A program made the position numbers and the translations under genes. Shown piece by piece: positions 1 through 8,549 of a DNA stretch of 32,476 nucleotides. This DNA comes from Pelagihabitans sp037969055 (GTDB lineage Bacteria > Bacteroidota > Bacteroidia > Flavobacteriales > Flavobacteriaceae): positions 1 through 32,476 of the forward strand of contig JBBKWR010000150.1 in the NCBI GenBank assembly GCA_037969055.1, written 5' to 3'. The number at the start of each line of letters is the position of its first letter. The first letter of the stretch is position 1. The notes below the pieces were generated by a model. It was not told the origin of the DNA, did no database searches, and saw only the letters and a list, made by a program, of their open reading frames with translations.

Positions 1-405
1 GCTTGTTGGGTAATGGAGTTCACGGCAAAAGAAAACTTGTCTTACCTTTACCCCTATTTAGATCAATTCACTTCGATCCTCGGTTTGGTTCACCTAGATG
101 CTGCCGTGAGACCTATGGCAAAAATTTGTGAATATTTGGTTAAGTCCTACTTTTCAAAAGAAAATCTAGGGGTACCTGCACTCGAAAGGGAGCATTTAGC
201 CCGAATTACGACCGCCTGTTTCGATTGGCTCATCAGCGACCAAAAGGTGGCACCAAAAGCCTACTCCATGACCTCTTTATTATTATTGGGACAAAAATTC
301 GATTGGATCCATCCGGAGCTCAAATCACTATTGGAACAAAATTATGCCTCAGGGAGCGCTGCATACAAGGCAAGGGCGAGAATGACGTTGGCAAAGCTTA
401 GGTAA
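1..405 (+). CDS. Conserved hypothetical protein, 5'-truncated by window edge
   Basis: The reading frame is open from base 1 (Ala-Cys-Trp-Val before the first Met at base 13), so the gene very probably begins upstream of the window. About 134 C-terminal residues are visible. The protein is helical and hydrophilic with no signal peptide or membrane segment. Motifs such as VHLDAAVRPMAKICEYLV, ACFDWLISDQKVAPKAYSM and the Lys/Arg-rich end SAAYKARARMTLAKLR suggest stacked helices like an adenylation-independent HEAT/ARM-type repeat, but I see no catalytic motif. It lies directly upstream of purB on the same strand. From memory, flavobacterial genomes often carry a homologue in this position, sometimes labelled as an adenylosuccinate lyase only because of that neighbour; nothing in the sequence supports lyase activity. 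Function unknown. Confidence 0.75.
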   Translation, partial: ACWVMEFTAKENLSYLYPYLDQFTSILGLVHLDAAVRPMAKICEYLVKSYFSKENLGVPALEREHLARITTACFDWLISDQKVAPKAYSMTSLLLLGQKFDWIHPELKSLLEQNYASGSAAYKARARMTLAKLR

Positions 406-501
406 TCCATCACTAGCAAGGTACGCTTTCAAGTATTGATAAACATGCTAACCATGAACATCGACCTTTAAACAGTGCTCGCTAAACTTTGAAGCGTGAA
501 C

Positions 502-532
502 TTTTAACTCCCCTACTTATTGAGTATCTTTG
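502..532 (+). promoter_or_regulatory. purB promoter (Bacteroidetes type)
   Basis: A perfect TAnnTTTG -7 box (TATCTTTG, 525-532) lies 33 bp before the ATG at 565. A T-rich TTTT at 502-505, 19 bp upstream, could serve as the -33 element, although it lacks the usual G. Transcription would start near 538, downstream of the TTG at 520, which argues for the 565 start of purB. Confidence 0.6.
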
Positions 533-564
533 TTCCTTTCAAAAAATCAACCAACTTAATAAAT

Positions 565-1908
565 ATGTCGTTGAATCCTTTGAATGCTATTTCGCCCATA
601 GATGGGCGCTATGGCGGTAAGACCGAAAAATTGAGGGCCTACTTTTCGGAGGAAGCTTTGATCAAATATAGGGTAAGGGTAGAAATTGAATACTTTATCG
701 CGCTCTGTGAGATCCCTTTGGCTCAATTGGCTTCTTTTGATGCAACAAAATTCGCTGCGCTTAGAAAAATTTATGGTAATTTTAGTGTTGGTGACGCACA
801 AGCGATCAAGGCGATTGAAAAGATCACAAACCACGACGTAAAGGCCGTAGAATATTTTATCAAAAATCAATTTGATTCGCTAGGCCTTGGGGAATTTAAG
901 GAATTTATCCATTTTGGACTTACCTCCCAAGATATCAACAATACCGCCATTCCGCTCTCTATAAAGGAAGCGATGAACGAGGTTTATGTACCCCAATATA
1001 TTGCCATGTTGGATAAATTAAAGCAGTTGGCAACCGAATGGGAAGATATTCCCATGTTGGCACGAACGCACGGACAGCCAGCCTCCCCTACCCGCTTGGG
1101 CAAAGAAATTGAAGTCTTCGCGGAGCGCTTGAAAGAACAGTTCAATTTGTTGAACGACGTTCCAAGTGCCGCTAAATTTGGCGGGGCAACAGGGAATTAC
1201 AATGCACACCATGTAGCCTATCCCCATATAGATTGGAAGGCTTTTGGGCAAAACTTTGTCCAGGTAAAATTAGGACTTCACCACTCTTTTCCCACCACAC
1301 AGATAGAACATTATGACCATATGGCCGCTTTGTTCGATACCTTGAAACGCATCAATAATATTGTTCTTAATCTAGACCGGGATTTTTGGACCTACATTTC
1401 AATGGATTATTTCAAGCAAAGCATTAAAAAAGGAGAGGTTGGTTCTTCGGCGATGCCCCACAAAGTAAACCCTATTGATTTCGAGAATTCTGAAGGAAAC
1501 CTTGGTATCGCCAATGCTATTTTCGAACATTTATCTGCAAAACTACCTGTATCGAGATTACAAAGAGATCTTACCGATAGCACGGTACTACGCAACGTGG
1601 GCGTGCCTTTTGCCCATACCTTGATCGCTTTCAAGTCTACCTTAAAAGGATTGGACAAATTGCTATTGAACAAGGAAAAGTTCGAAGTTGATCTGGAAAA
1701 TAATTGGGCTGTCGTTGCGGAGGCCATCCAGACCATTTTAAGGCGTGAGGGTTATCCTAATCCTTACGAGACCCTTAAAGGCCTTACCAGGACCAATACC
1801 AAAATCAACCAAGGTTCGATTTCAGATTTTATTGATACTTTAGACGTTTCAAAAGAGATCAAACAAGAACTTAAACAGATTACACCCAATAATTATACTG
1901 GTGTATAA
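565..1908 (+). CDS. purB: Adenylosuccinate lyase
   Basis: Adenylosuccinate lyase cleaves SAICAR to AICAR and adenylosuccinate to AMP, both with release of fumarate, in cytoplasmic purine synthesis. The 447-residue protein begins SLNPLNAISPIDGRYGG, the usual N-terminus of the family, and holds the fumarase/aspartase-superfamily signature GSSAMPHKVNPIDFENSEGN near residues 292-311. Other conserved segments are FIHFGLTSQDINNTA and ARTHGQPASPTRLGKE (the catalytic His region). The frame remains open back to a TTG at 520, but the extra 15 residues do not look like the family and a -7 box overlaps that stretch, so ATG 565 is preferred. Length is normal. It is convergent with the DUF4252 gene, with only 23 bp between stop codons. 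Confidence 0.97.
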   Translation: MSLNPLNAISPIDGRYGGKTEKLRAYFSEEALIKYRVRVEIEYFIALCEIPLAQLASFDATKFAALRKIYGNFSVGDAQAIKAIEKITNHDVKAVEYFIKNQFDSLGLGEFKEFIHFGLTSQDINNTAIPLSIKEAMNEVYVPQYIAMLDKLKQLATEWEDIPMLARTHGQPASPTRLGKEIEVFAERLKEQFNLLNDVPSAAKFGGATGNYNAHHVAYPHIDWKAFGQNFVQVKLGLHHSFPTTQIEHYDHMAALFDTLKRINNIVLNLDRDFWTYISMDYFKQSIKKGEVGSSAMPHKVNPIDFENSEGNLGIANAIFEHLSAKLPVSRLQRDLTDSTVLRNVGVPFAHTLIAFKSTLKGLDKLLLNKEKFEVDLENNWAVVAEAIQTILRREGYPNPYETLKGLTRTNTKINQGSISDFIDTLDVSKEIKQELKQITPNNYTGV

Positions 1909-1931
1909 TCTATGTTCATAGGTGAATTAGA

Positions 1932-2471
1932 TCAACCTTTTAGGAAGTCCCCTATTTGTCCCAATCCTTCTCCGTTATATTCCGATTTTTGCATGGCATT
2001 GATAAATTGCACCAAATGTGCCGGGTTCATTTTATTTCCCAGGACCCTTATCAACATAAAGCCTTTTTCATCATTATCACCATAAATGATTACTTCATCT
2101 ATGGCTTCATCGGTACCCAAATACCTGACGGTACCATTGCCATATTGGGTATTCACCTTCATGAGTTCGGTAAACTTTTGGTTCTTTAGAATGGCTTTTA
2201 CCTTTTTCTTTTCTTCAATAAAGGCAACTTCGTTGTTTGGGCTCCTTTTAAAAGCCAATACATTCAACTTTTTCAAAGATTCCAATGCCGTTCTTTCTTC
2301 CGTCGTCAAATCGGCCTTTTCCAAATTGAGGAGACTAACCGGCAAGTCCACCGAGAGAAAGTTCGGATTTTCTGAGTTATCGACGTAATACTCCTGGAGG
2401 CTCTGGGTAGAGGAACAAGAGACCAATATCATAACACTTATTATCGATAATAAATAGCTGATCTTTTTCAT
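1932..2471 (-). CDS. DUF4252 family lipoprotein
   Basis: The 179-residue product starts with a lipoprotein signal: positively charged MKKISYLLSIISVMILVSC with a lipobox ending at Cys19, so it is probably exported and lipid-anchored. The mature part matches the DUF4252 pattern seen in the two genes upstream (an LKKLNVLAF segment, LMKVNTQYGNGTVRYL, and a C-terminal half with MLIRVLGNKMNPAHLVQFINAM), but is much more diverged. It is the last gene of the minus-strand operon sigma factor - membrane protein - three DUF4252 proteins. Molecular function is unknown; the operon context suggests an envelope-stress or envelope-maintenance role under control of the sigma factor. Unlike its two paralogues it carries a lipobox Cys. 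Confidence 0.85.
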   Translation of the reverse strand: MKKISYLLSIISVMILVSCSSTQSLQEYYVDNSENPNFLSVDLPVSLLNLEKADLTTEERTALESLKKLNVLAFKRSPNNEVAFIEEKKKVKAILKNQKFTELMKVNTQYGNGTVRYLGTDEAIDEVIIYGDNDEKGFMLIRVLGNKMNPAHLVQFINAMQKSEYNGEGLGQIGDFLKG

Positions 2472-2548
2472 TGTTTAATTTCATTTATACTTTCTCCGTT
2501 GACCTCATACTTTTGTTTGATACGTGGCCACAGGACAACTTCTTATTA

Positions 2549-3085
2549 TTAATGGCCTGCCTTGTTCAATTCTTTGGGCAGGTTCATTTTATTTGTCAAG
2601 GCTCCTATTTTAGTAAGGTCTATATTACCAGTCATGCTGACCAAAACTGTTTCAAGTTTTCTGCCATTAATATCCAGATCGGTTTGGTCCAGACCTGAAA
2701 CGAACATCAAAAGTTCACTGACGTGGTTGTCGTCTTTCCCATTTCGTATGTAGAATTTTACATTCGTATCCTTATCCTTTATGCGCATTAGTTCTTCCAA
2801 TGAAGACGATTTCAAATATTTACGGACGGTAACGTCCATATCGGCAGAGACACTTTTGTCTTCTGTAATAAGCACTTTTATCCCGTTTATTCCTCGGGCA
2901 ACATCTATGAAGTCCTGTGCTTCCTGATCCCCTTCAATATTTATATTTCCCATAAGATCAATTAAGCCCTTGTTGATGGTAATTGAGGCCACATGGTCCA
3001 TGTCATCATACTTATCGAAAATTGACTGGGAAAAGGCTAGGAACGGTAGGCTGGCGATTAAAATAATTAAGATTGATTTTTTCAT
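2549..3085 (-). CDS. DUF4252 family exported protein (second copy)
   Basis: 178 residues with a Sec signal peptide (MKKSILIILIASLPFLAFSQ, cleavage likely after the Ser-Gln region) and no lipobox. The mature sequence starts SIFDKYDDMDHVASITINKG and shares long blocks with the gene at 3261-3812: SIFDKY, LEELMR-KDKD-NVKFYI, HVSELLMFV-G, NGRK-ETVL and KMNLP-ELNKAG. The frame stays open 50 codons upstream to base 3235, but that extension lacks a signal sequence and carries no family similarity, so the MKK start is chosen. The spacing to the downstream lipoprotein gene is 77 bp and to the upstream paralogue 175 bp. The function of DUF4252 is not established. The two near-identical motifs point to a local tandem duplication. 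Confidence 0.88.
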   Translation of the reverse strand: MKKSILIILIASLPFLAFSQSIFDKYDDMDHVASITINKGLIDLMGNINIEGDQEAQDFIDVARGINGIKVLITEDKSVSADMDVTVRKYLKSSSLEELMRIKDKDTNVKFYIRNGKDDNHVSELLMFVSGLDQTDLDINGRKLETVLVSMTGNIDLTKIGALTNKMNLPKELNKAGH

Positions 3086-3260
3086 GATTGATGTTTTTTT
3101 ACCCGGACACAACAAACAGAAGGGTCTACGGGTTGATTGATGAATACTTGTTTGAGCTTTAATGGCAGCAGTATTTGTTCTGTAAAAGTCCACTGCCATT
3201 ATCTTTATTTCTAACGGTACATCCCGTACCATCATCAGGTAGGGTTATGTGCCATAGCAA

Positions 3261-3812
3261 TTATTTGTTATTCTTTTTCCCGGCCTTGTTTAGTTCCTGC
3301 GGGAGGTTCATTTTTTTGGTAATGGTCCCAATTTTATTTAAATCGATGTCACCTGTTAGCGACAGAAGTACGGTTTCAATCTTTCTACCGTTGACCTCAA
3401 CTTCGACATTCTTGATTCCCGTTACGAACATCAACAGCTCGCTTACATGGTCTGCATCTTTACCTTGCTTGATGTAAAATTTTACGTTTGCATCCTTGTC
3501 CTTCACCCGCATCAATTCTTCCAATTTAGCAGATTTTAGATAGGTGTCGACCGTATTTTTCATATCTGAGGAAATTTTTGAATCCTCGGTTATGAAGACT
3601 TTAAGACCATTTAAGTTTTGTGCCATATCCATATATTCTTGGGCTTCGGCATCGTCTTGTTCCACATTTATCTTACTGAGCAGGTTGAACATGCTTTTGT
3701 TGACCACTACGGCACTCACATTATCTAGGTCTTCGTACTTATCGAAGATCGATTGTGAGAACCCTAGGGCAGGCAAAGCTGCCAATACTGCCATTATAAA
3801 TATCTTTTTCAT
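3261..3812 (-). CDS. DUF4252 family exported protein (first copy)
   Basis: 183 residues: signal peptide MKKIFIMAVLAALPALGFSQ, then a mature domain starting SIFDKYEDLDNVSAVVVNKS. It is the closest relative of the protein encoded at 2549-3085, differing mainly by an EDDAEAQ-type insertion near residue 50 and a basic tail (NKAGKKNNK). It starts 10 bp after the stop of the membrane protein gene at 3823, so it is almost certainly co-transcribed with the sigma factor. The mature protein is probably periplasmic or surface-associated, since it has neither lipobox nor membrane segment beyond the signal. Function unknown; the position directly behind a sigma/anti-sigma pair suggests it belongs to the regulon or modulates the signal. 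Confidence 0.9.
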   Translation of the reverse strand: MKKIFIMAVLAALPALGFSQSIFDKYEDLDNVSAVVVNKSMFNLLSKINVEQDDAEAQEYMDMAQNLNGLKVFITEDSKISSDMKNTVDTYLKSAKLEELMRVKDKDANVKFYIKQGKDADHVSELLMFVTGIKNVEVEVNGRKIETVLLSLTGDIDLNKIGTITKKMNLPQELNKAGKKNNK

Positions 3813-3822
3813 TATTTTTTAT

Positions 3823-4254
3823 TTAATTGTTATTGTATATTTTTTGTTTGGTTTCTTCAAATTGGTTTAAATAAGCTGCTTTTTCAGTTCCCTTATAAAA
3901 ATTTTCAGCCAAAAGGTCTAATGCTTTTTTCGTTTCCTGATAGGCAAATTCGGCTTCCTTTCGTTCTTGGTATTGTTTGCCAAAATAGATACCAACCATT
4001 AGAACGGCAACCGCTGCAACGGACATCCATTTATAGTAGTTTGGCCACTTTTTAGCTTTTAGGGGCACGGGTTTCGTGAACCGTTCCTCTTTGGCCTTGG
4101 AGAAATATTGAAAGATCGGGCCATACTGCTCAAGATGGGCGGCTAAGGGCTCTTTGGCGAAATAGGTTCTTAAAGTTTCTTCTTCGGCAACCGAAGTGTT
4201 TGCTTCAAAATACTTTTCCAATAATTTTTCAATTTTATGCGATTCCATAACCAT
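3823..4254 (-). CDS. Single-pass membrane protein, probable anti-sigma factor
   Basis: 143 residues with about 70 cytoplasmic residues (HKIEKLLEKYFEANTSVAEEETLRTYF, a helical segment resembling the N-terminal part of many Bacteroidetes anti-sigma proteins), one transmembrane helix at about residues 75-91 (WMSVAAVAVLMVGIYFG), and a charged, probably coiled-coil periplasmic tail. The gene overlaps the 3' end of the sigma factor gene by 20 bp, a typical arrangement for translationally coupled sigma/anti-sigma pairs. It lacks a FecR domain and no zinc-binding His-Cys-Cys motif is visible, so it is not a ZAS-type anti-sigma factor. The assignment rests on topology and position rather than on a recognised domain. 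A second ATG lies two codons in (4248). Confidence 0.75.
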   Translation of the reverse strand: MVMESHKIEKLLEKYFEANTSVAEEETLRTYFAKEPLAAHLEQYGPIFQYFSKAKEERFTKPVPLKAKKWPNYYKWMSVAAVAVLMVGIYFGKQYQERKEAEFAYQETKKALDLLAENFYKGTEKAAYLNQFEETKQKIYNNN

Positions 4255-4744
4255 GTTTTTGCATTAATTTTTCCCTTACTACTTTTCTTGCCCTGGACAG
4301 CGATACACGCACAGCGGTAGGTTGCATATCGAGCATTTCCGCGATTTCATCAAAATCATATTCTTCCACATCCCGCAATTGTAATACCATTTTTTGTTGC
4401 TCGGGCAATTCTTCCATAATTTTCTCGACCCAGCCCAGACTGTCGATTGCTTCAATCTGTCCTTGTAAAGAGGTACTGTCATCAGTATAATTACTGTGCA
4501 CCAGTTTCAAATTGGTGGCCTGTTTTGACTTTAAGCGATCCAAACAAAAGTTCTTGGTCATGGTCATGGCAAAGGCTTCCACATTGTTGTAAGAATCCAT
4601 TACCTTGTTTTTTGTCCATAATTTTAACAACACTTCCTGGGTAGCATCCTCTGCTTCCTCTGTAGAGATCAACAACCGTTTTGCCAATCGGTACAGCTTG
4701 TCCTTAAAGGGCATGACCACACTTAAAAATTCTGCCTGTTGCAT
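4235..4744 (-). CDS. RNA polymerase sigma factor, ECF (sigma-70 family)
   Basis: 169 residues with the two-domain ECF layout. Region 2 spans about residues 8-75 (FKDKLYRLAKRLLISTEEAEDATQEVLLKLW, then AFAMTMTKNFCLDRLKSK). Region 4 lies at about 113-160 (LPEQQKMVLQLRDVEEYDFDEIAEML followed by the recognition helix PTAVRVSLSRARKVVREKL). It lacks an additional SnoaL-like or other C-terminal domain. It leads a minus-strand operon with a probable membrane anti-sigma factor and three DUF4252 proteins, so it likely directs an envelope-related regulon in response to a signal sensed by the downstream membrane protein. The target genes cannot be read from this window. No clear TAnnTTTG box precedes it; autoregulation through an ECF-type promoter is possible but was not seen. 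Confidence 0.95.
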   Translation of the reverse strand: MQQAEFLSVVMPFKDKLYRLAKRLLISTEEAEDATQEVLLKLWTKNKVMDSYNNVEAFAMTMTKNFCLDRLKSKQATNLKLVHSNYTDDSTSLQGQIEAIDSLGWVEKIMEELPEQQKMVLQLRDVEEYDFDEIAEMLDMQPTAVRVSLSRARKVVREKLMQKHGYGIA

Positions 4745-5048
4745 TAGGGTTGGGTTGTTTTGTGAATATCACTCAAGGGTTCACAATAGCAAGACGACAT
4801 ACATCGAATATTGTTACAAAAAATTTTTTATTCCTCAATATGTAAGTAATTTAGCCCTCTATTTACTAAGGACCTAGGTAAATGGTGTCATGAAATTAGC
4901 AAACTTTAAGGCTTTGGCACTGAAGATGGTAGGGTTTTTGCAGATTGGGTTGTTATTCATTGGAAATGAACCGGGCTGTTTTAGTTGAAATTCTTTCCCA
5001 ACAACTTTTTTCACTTGCACCACGTAGATTAATTAAAGAAAAAAAATA
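4745..5048. other. Divergent intergenic region (304 bp)
   Basis: No ORF or RNA gene is visible between the divergent sigma factor and S41 peptidase genes. It must hold both promoters. The only candidate seen on the minus strand is a poor -7 match (TCGTCTTG) 19 bp after a TTG, with two mismatches. On the plus strand an A-rich tract (TTAAAGAAAAAAAATA) lies just before the ATG at 5049, as is common in flavobacterial leaders. Confidence 0.5.
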
Positions 5049-6539
5049 ATGAAAAAGTATTTGTTAGTATTCCTTGCGATGGGTTTGGTATTGACCAGTT
5101 GCAAAAAAAACGATGACGGACTCACTGGTCCTGTTGGTCCTGATCCTACAAGTCAGGATGTGGAGGTACAGGATTTTATGTGGAGTGCCATGAATTTCTG
5201 GTATTTCTGGCAGGCTGATGTACCGAACCTATCGGATACCAAATTCCCCAATACAGATGTAGGCGCAAAAGCGTACACTGAGTTCTTGGCTTCGGAGCTG
5301 GATCCCGCAAAATTTTTCGACGATAAGTTGACCTTTACCGAAGATCGTTTCAGTTTTTATTCGGAAAATTATAAAGAATTGACCCAGGCCTTGGCCGGGA
5401 TATCTAAAAGTAATGGACTAGAATTCGGTTTGGTACGATTTTCCAACAGCAATGAACTGTTCGGCTATGTACGCTACATCATACCTGGTTCAGACGCTTC
5501 GATGAAGGACATTAACAGGGGTGATCTTTTTACCGGGGTCAATGGCCAGACATTGACCCTTGACAACTATATCGATCTCTTATTTGGAGATGCAGATACC
5601 TACATCCTAAATATGGCCACGATTGTTAGCAGTGTTATCAGTCCTAGCGGCCAGGAAATCTCATTGACCAAACAGGCCGATTTAATGGAAAATCCGATTT
5701 TCCTAGATAAGATATTTGAAATTCAGGGGCAAAAAATTGGGTATTTGGTGTATAATGCCTTTACCAATGAGTACGATGAAGATCTTAATGAAGTTTTTGG
5801 TCGGTTCAAAACTGGGGGGGTGACCCATTTGGTCCTCGACCTTAGGTACAATCCGGGTGGTTCTGTCAATACGGCTCGCTTGTTGTCGAGTATGATCTAT
5901 GGCACCAACAATAGTGATCTATTTTTAAAACAACGGTGGAATGCTAAGATACAGGCGCAATTGACCCAGGATCAATTAGTGGACTACTTTGCGGACAAGA
6001 CCAGCAGTGGAACACCGCTAAACTCCTTAAACCTGACCAAAGTATTTATATTGGCCACAGGCAGTTCCGCTTCCGCCAGTGAGTTGGTCATAAATGGCCT
6101 GGCACCGTATATGGATGTTGTCCAGATAGGTGAGACCACAAGGGGCAAAAATGAGTTTTCAATCACTATGGTCGACGACCCCCAAAGCAATTTTGGTCCA
6201 TTTATCTTCAATCCTGAGAGGGAAAGCAGTATCAACCCAAAAAACAAATGGGCCATTCAACCGCTGGTTGGTAGAAACGAGAATGCTGATGGTTTTTCAA
6301 ATTATACCGATGGTCTGGCACCGGATTTCGAATTACAGGAAGATTTAGAGAATTTGGGCACCCTAGGGGATCAAAGTGAGCCACTTTTAGCAAGGGCAAT
6401 TCAAGAAATTATTGGCGTAACGGGAAAATATGACTTTACAGTGCACATGCCCGCAAATGTCTTGACCAGTTCAAAAATGTTCGCTCCCTTAAAGGACAAT
6501 ATGGTCTTGGACAAACCCTTAAATATCTCTTTTCAGTAA
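5049..6539 (+). CDS. S41 family (C-terminal processing type) peptidase, lipoprotein
   Basis: 496 residues. The N-terminus is a lipoprotein signal, MKKYLLVFLAMGLVLTSC, with Cys18 as the lipidated residue, so it is probably anchored to the cell envelope. An N-terminal helical segment (FMWSAMNFWYFWQADVPNL) and a PDZ-like region (about 125-215, with GYVRYIIPGSDASMKDINRGD and FTGVNGQ) precede the S41 serine protease domain. In that domain, LDLRYNPGGSVNTARLL and LATGSSASASELVINGL (about 337-352) include the Ser nucleophile, and the Lys of GETTRGK lies about 25 residues later, consistent with a Ser-Lys dyad. The family cleaves exposed C-termini of envelope proteins. It is monocistronic, ending at a strong hairpin. 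Specific substrate unknown. Confidence 0.92.
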   Translation: MKKYLLVFLAMGLVLTSCKKNDDGLTGPVGPDPTSQDVEVQDFMWSAMNFWYFWQADVPNLSDTKFPNTDVGAKAYTEFLASELDPAKFFDDKLTFTEDRFSFYSENYKELTQALAGISKSNGLEFGLVRFSNSNELFGYVRYIIPGSDASMKDINRGDLFTGVNGQTLTLDNYIDLLFGDADTYILNMATIVSSVISPSGQEISLTKQADLMENPIFLDKIFEIQGQKIGYLVYNAFTNEYDEDLNEVFGRFKTGGVTHLVLDLRYNPGGSVNTARLLSSMIYGTNNSDLFLKQRWNAKIQAQLTQDQLVDYFADKTSSGTPLNSLNLTKVFILATGSSASASELVINGLAPYMDVVQIGETTRGKNEFSITMVDDPQSNFGPFIFNPERESSINPKNKWAIQPLVGRNENADGFSNYTDGLAPDFELQEDLENLGTLGDQSEPLLARAIQEIIGVTGKYDFTVHMPANVLTSSKMFAPLKDNMVLDKPLNISFQ

Positions 6540-6549
6540 TAGAAAATAC

Positions 6550-6591
6550 AAAAAAGCCGCTTCGATCTAAGGTCGGGGCAGCTTTTTTTTT
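6550..6591. terminator. Bidirectional intrinsic terminator
   Basis: A 12-bp hairpin (arms 6556-6567 and 6571-6582, loop TAA, one C-A mismatch and three G-T pairs) has a run of 9 T on its plus-strand 3' side. The six A before it become a U run on the minus strand. It sits between the convergent S41 peptidase and TonB receptor genes and can serve both. Confidence 0.85.
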
Positions 6592-6607
6592 GCTTAAAAA
6601 CCAGGTT

Positions 6608-8473
6608 TTATAAGGTGAAATTTAGTCCGGCGCGTACATTTCTTCCACGGGCAGTAAATCCAATAATTTCTACATATTTTTCATTTAAGACATTGTCCAT
6701 CGCAAAAAATATCTTGATTTTATTGGGAAGCACCTCTTGTGATAGGTAAAGTCCCACCAATGAAAAGGGACTTAATTCAATATTTTCAAAAGTACCGAAA
6801 TCGGTATCGAGACGTGTACCCATAAGTGCATAATTGAAAGAGAGATAGGTCTTTTCGGAAATCAAATAACCCAATTCTGCATTTACTTTGTGTTTCGGAA
6901 GTCTTATGGCTGCATTGTCATTGCGTTTTGTAAAAGTATAGTTTGATGTGATCTGGATCTTAGAATTGGGTTTCCAGTACAATTCTAACTCAATTCCATG
7001 GGCATCGATGGTATCTGATGCATTTCCGTAAACCCCGGTAAGATTATCATAAATCACAAAATCTTTTTCTTGACGGGAAAAATAGATCGTGCTCAAACGT
7101 AGCCCTGTGCTGGCATACTCAAGTCCTGCCTCGATGGTCCTGTCTGTTTCTGGTTTCAGATTTGGGTTAGCGCCAAAGTTTCCGAACAATTGGGTTAGCG
7201 AAGGGGTAATATAGGATGTGGCATAAGAACTTAGTACCTTCAAATAGCCCTTTTTGGTCTTGTAGGTAAAAGAAGGATTTAGATTATACACAAAATGGGA
7301 ACCGTATTCTGAGTGGTTGTTAAGCCTAAGGCCGGCGTTTAGATTAAGTCCAAAATTTGAGATATACACCATATTGGTGTATGGATCGATAATGGTAAAA
7401 TCATTTGTTGCGGCCAATTGTATTTGGTCTTTGATAAAGTTTAGCCCTATGATGCTGTAAAAAGTGTCGTTGAAGTGGTATTTGTGATATAGGTCCATTA
7501 CATAATTTACGCCTTTGAAACTGCCGGGAAAAGCGCTGATGTTCTCTGATTCAAATTCACTATAGGCAAGATTGAGGTTTAAAGATCCCGTCGCGTACCC
7601 AAAACTACTGGAAAGACTAGACCTTTTTTGTCCGCTTTTAAATCGATAAGGTGCGTCTATCATACCAAACGATTCGTCGTAATCGGTTTTCAATTTGGTC
7701 TGATTTCCTGTTACGGTGATTTGAAATCTATCGGTAAATCGATATCCCAAGTTGATGTCGGTGGCGAAAGTGGAGAAAATATCTTCCTCATTATTGGTTG
7801 TGATCAAGGCTGAGAGTCCTTTGGAATATCTATTTGTAAACGCAGCTTGGTAAGAAAATCGGCCCAACGTACCACCGAGTAGCACATCATTATTCGCTTT
7901 TGAAAGATTATAGTTCTGATCTTCGGCGGTCTGATTACTGCCCCTTACCGTTTGTATGTTCAGTGTAACTTTTTTATTGGAAGGAATTCTGGTGGTTATA
8001 TTGATGACCGCTGTGGCCGCATTGGTTCCATATAGCGTACTGGCTGCGCCTTTAATAATTTCAATCGATTCAATATTGGCGAGGGATAGCAATCGCAGGT
8101 CATATTCGGATGAACTAGAGGAGGGATCTGATACACGTATCCCATCAATGACCACCAGTACTTGACGGCCCCTGCCTCCCCTTGCAAATACTCCTAAGAC
8201 TGAGCCCTCCCTGCCCCTGCTCCCAGCAATCTCAATGCCGCTCTTGGTATTAATGATTTCGGCAATAGATTTACCCTGGCTTCTACCGAGTTCCTCGGCC
8301 GTAATTTTGACGACCGTTTTCCCGGAATTTTCCCTATTTAATTCAAATCGGGAATCGCTTACCACGACCTCATCTAAACGCTGTATTTGGAGTGAATCTT
8401 TTGGGGGCACTTGCGCAAATAAACCAGTGTACGGCAACAATGCTGCCAATAGGCCAAAAAAGATTTTGTTCAT
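6608..8473 (-). CDS. btuB: TonB-dependent outer-membrane receptor, vitamin B12 (BtuB) type
   Basis: 621 residues: signal peptide (MNKIFFGLLAALLPYTGLFAQ), a TonB-box-like RLDEVVVSDSRFE, the plug domain (about 45-165, with AEELGRSQGKSIAEIINTKSG, RGGRGRQVLVVIDGIRVSDP and IESIEIIKGAASTLYGTNAA), and a 22-strand-type beta-barrel ending RAGLNFTL. The size is that of BtuB rather than the 1000-residue SusC type, and no carboxypeptidase-like N-terminal domain is present. The substrate call comes from context: a cobalamin riboswitch lies in its leader and a BtuFCD-like ABC transporter is divergently encoded. The receptor would take corrinoids across the outer membrane using TonB-ExbBD energy. It should be repressed by the riboswitch when cobalamin is plentiful. 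Confidence 0.93.
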   Translation of the reverse strand: MNKIFFGLLAALLPYTGLFAQVPPKDSLQIQRLDEVVVSDSRFELNRENSGKTVVKITAEELGRSQGKSIAEIINTKSGIEIAGSRGREGSVLGVFARGGRGRQVLVVIDGIRVSDPSSSSSEYDLRLLSLANIESIEIIKGAASTLYGTNAATAVINITTRIPSNKKVTLNIQTVRGSNQTAEDQNYNLSKANNDVLLGGTLGRFSYQAAFTNRYSKGLSALITTNNEEDIFSTFATDINLGYRFTDRFQITVTGNQTKLKTDYDESFGMIDAPYRFKSGQKRSSLSSSFGYATGSLNLNLAYSEFESENISAFPGSFKGVNYVMDLYHKYHFNDTFYSIIGLNFIKDQIQLAATNDFTIIDPYTNMVYISNFGLNLNAGLRLNNHSEYGSHFVYNLNPSFTYKTKKGYLKVLSSYATSYITPSLTQLFGNFGANPNLKPETDRTIEAGLEYASTGLRLSTIYFSRQEKDFVIYDNLTGVYGNASDTIDAHGIELELYWKPNSKIQITSNYTFTKRNDNAAIRLPKHKVNAELGYLISEKTYLSFNYALMGTRLDTDFGTFENIELSPFSLVGLYLSQEVLPNKIKIFFAMDNVLNEKYVEIIGFTARGRNVRAGLNFTL

Positions 8474-8549
8474 TTCGATTAATTGAATAAACGGGAGTAG
8501 TGTATGACTGTATCCATACGAAAACTTTTATCCCGAAAGTTTAACAATG

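Noticed and set aside
3086..3235. 50-codon N-terminal extension of the second DUF4252 gene
   Set aside because: It precedes a normal signal peptide starting MKKSILI and would bury it inside the protein, so it is not used.
4745..5048. A sigma-factor promoter with TCGTCTTG as -7 box
   Set aside because: It has two mismatches to TAnnTTTG and no other support, so it is not reported as a promoter.
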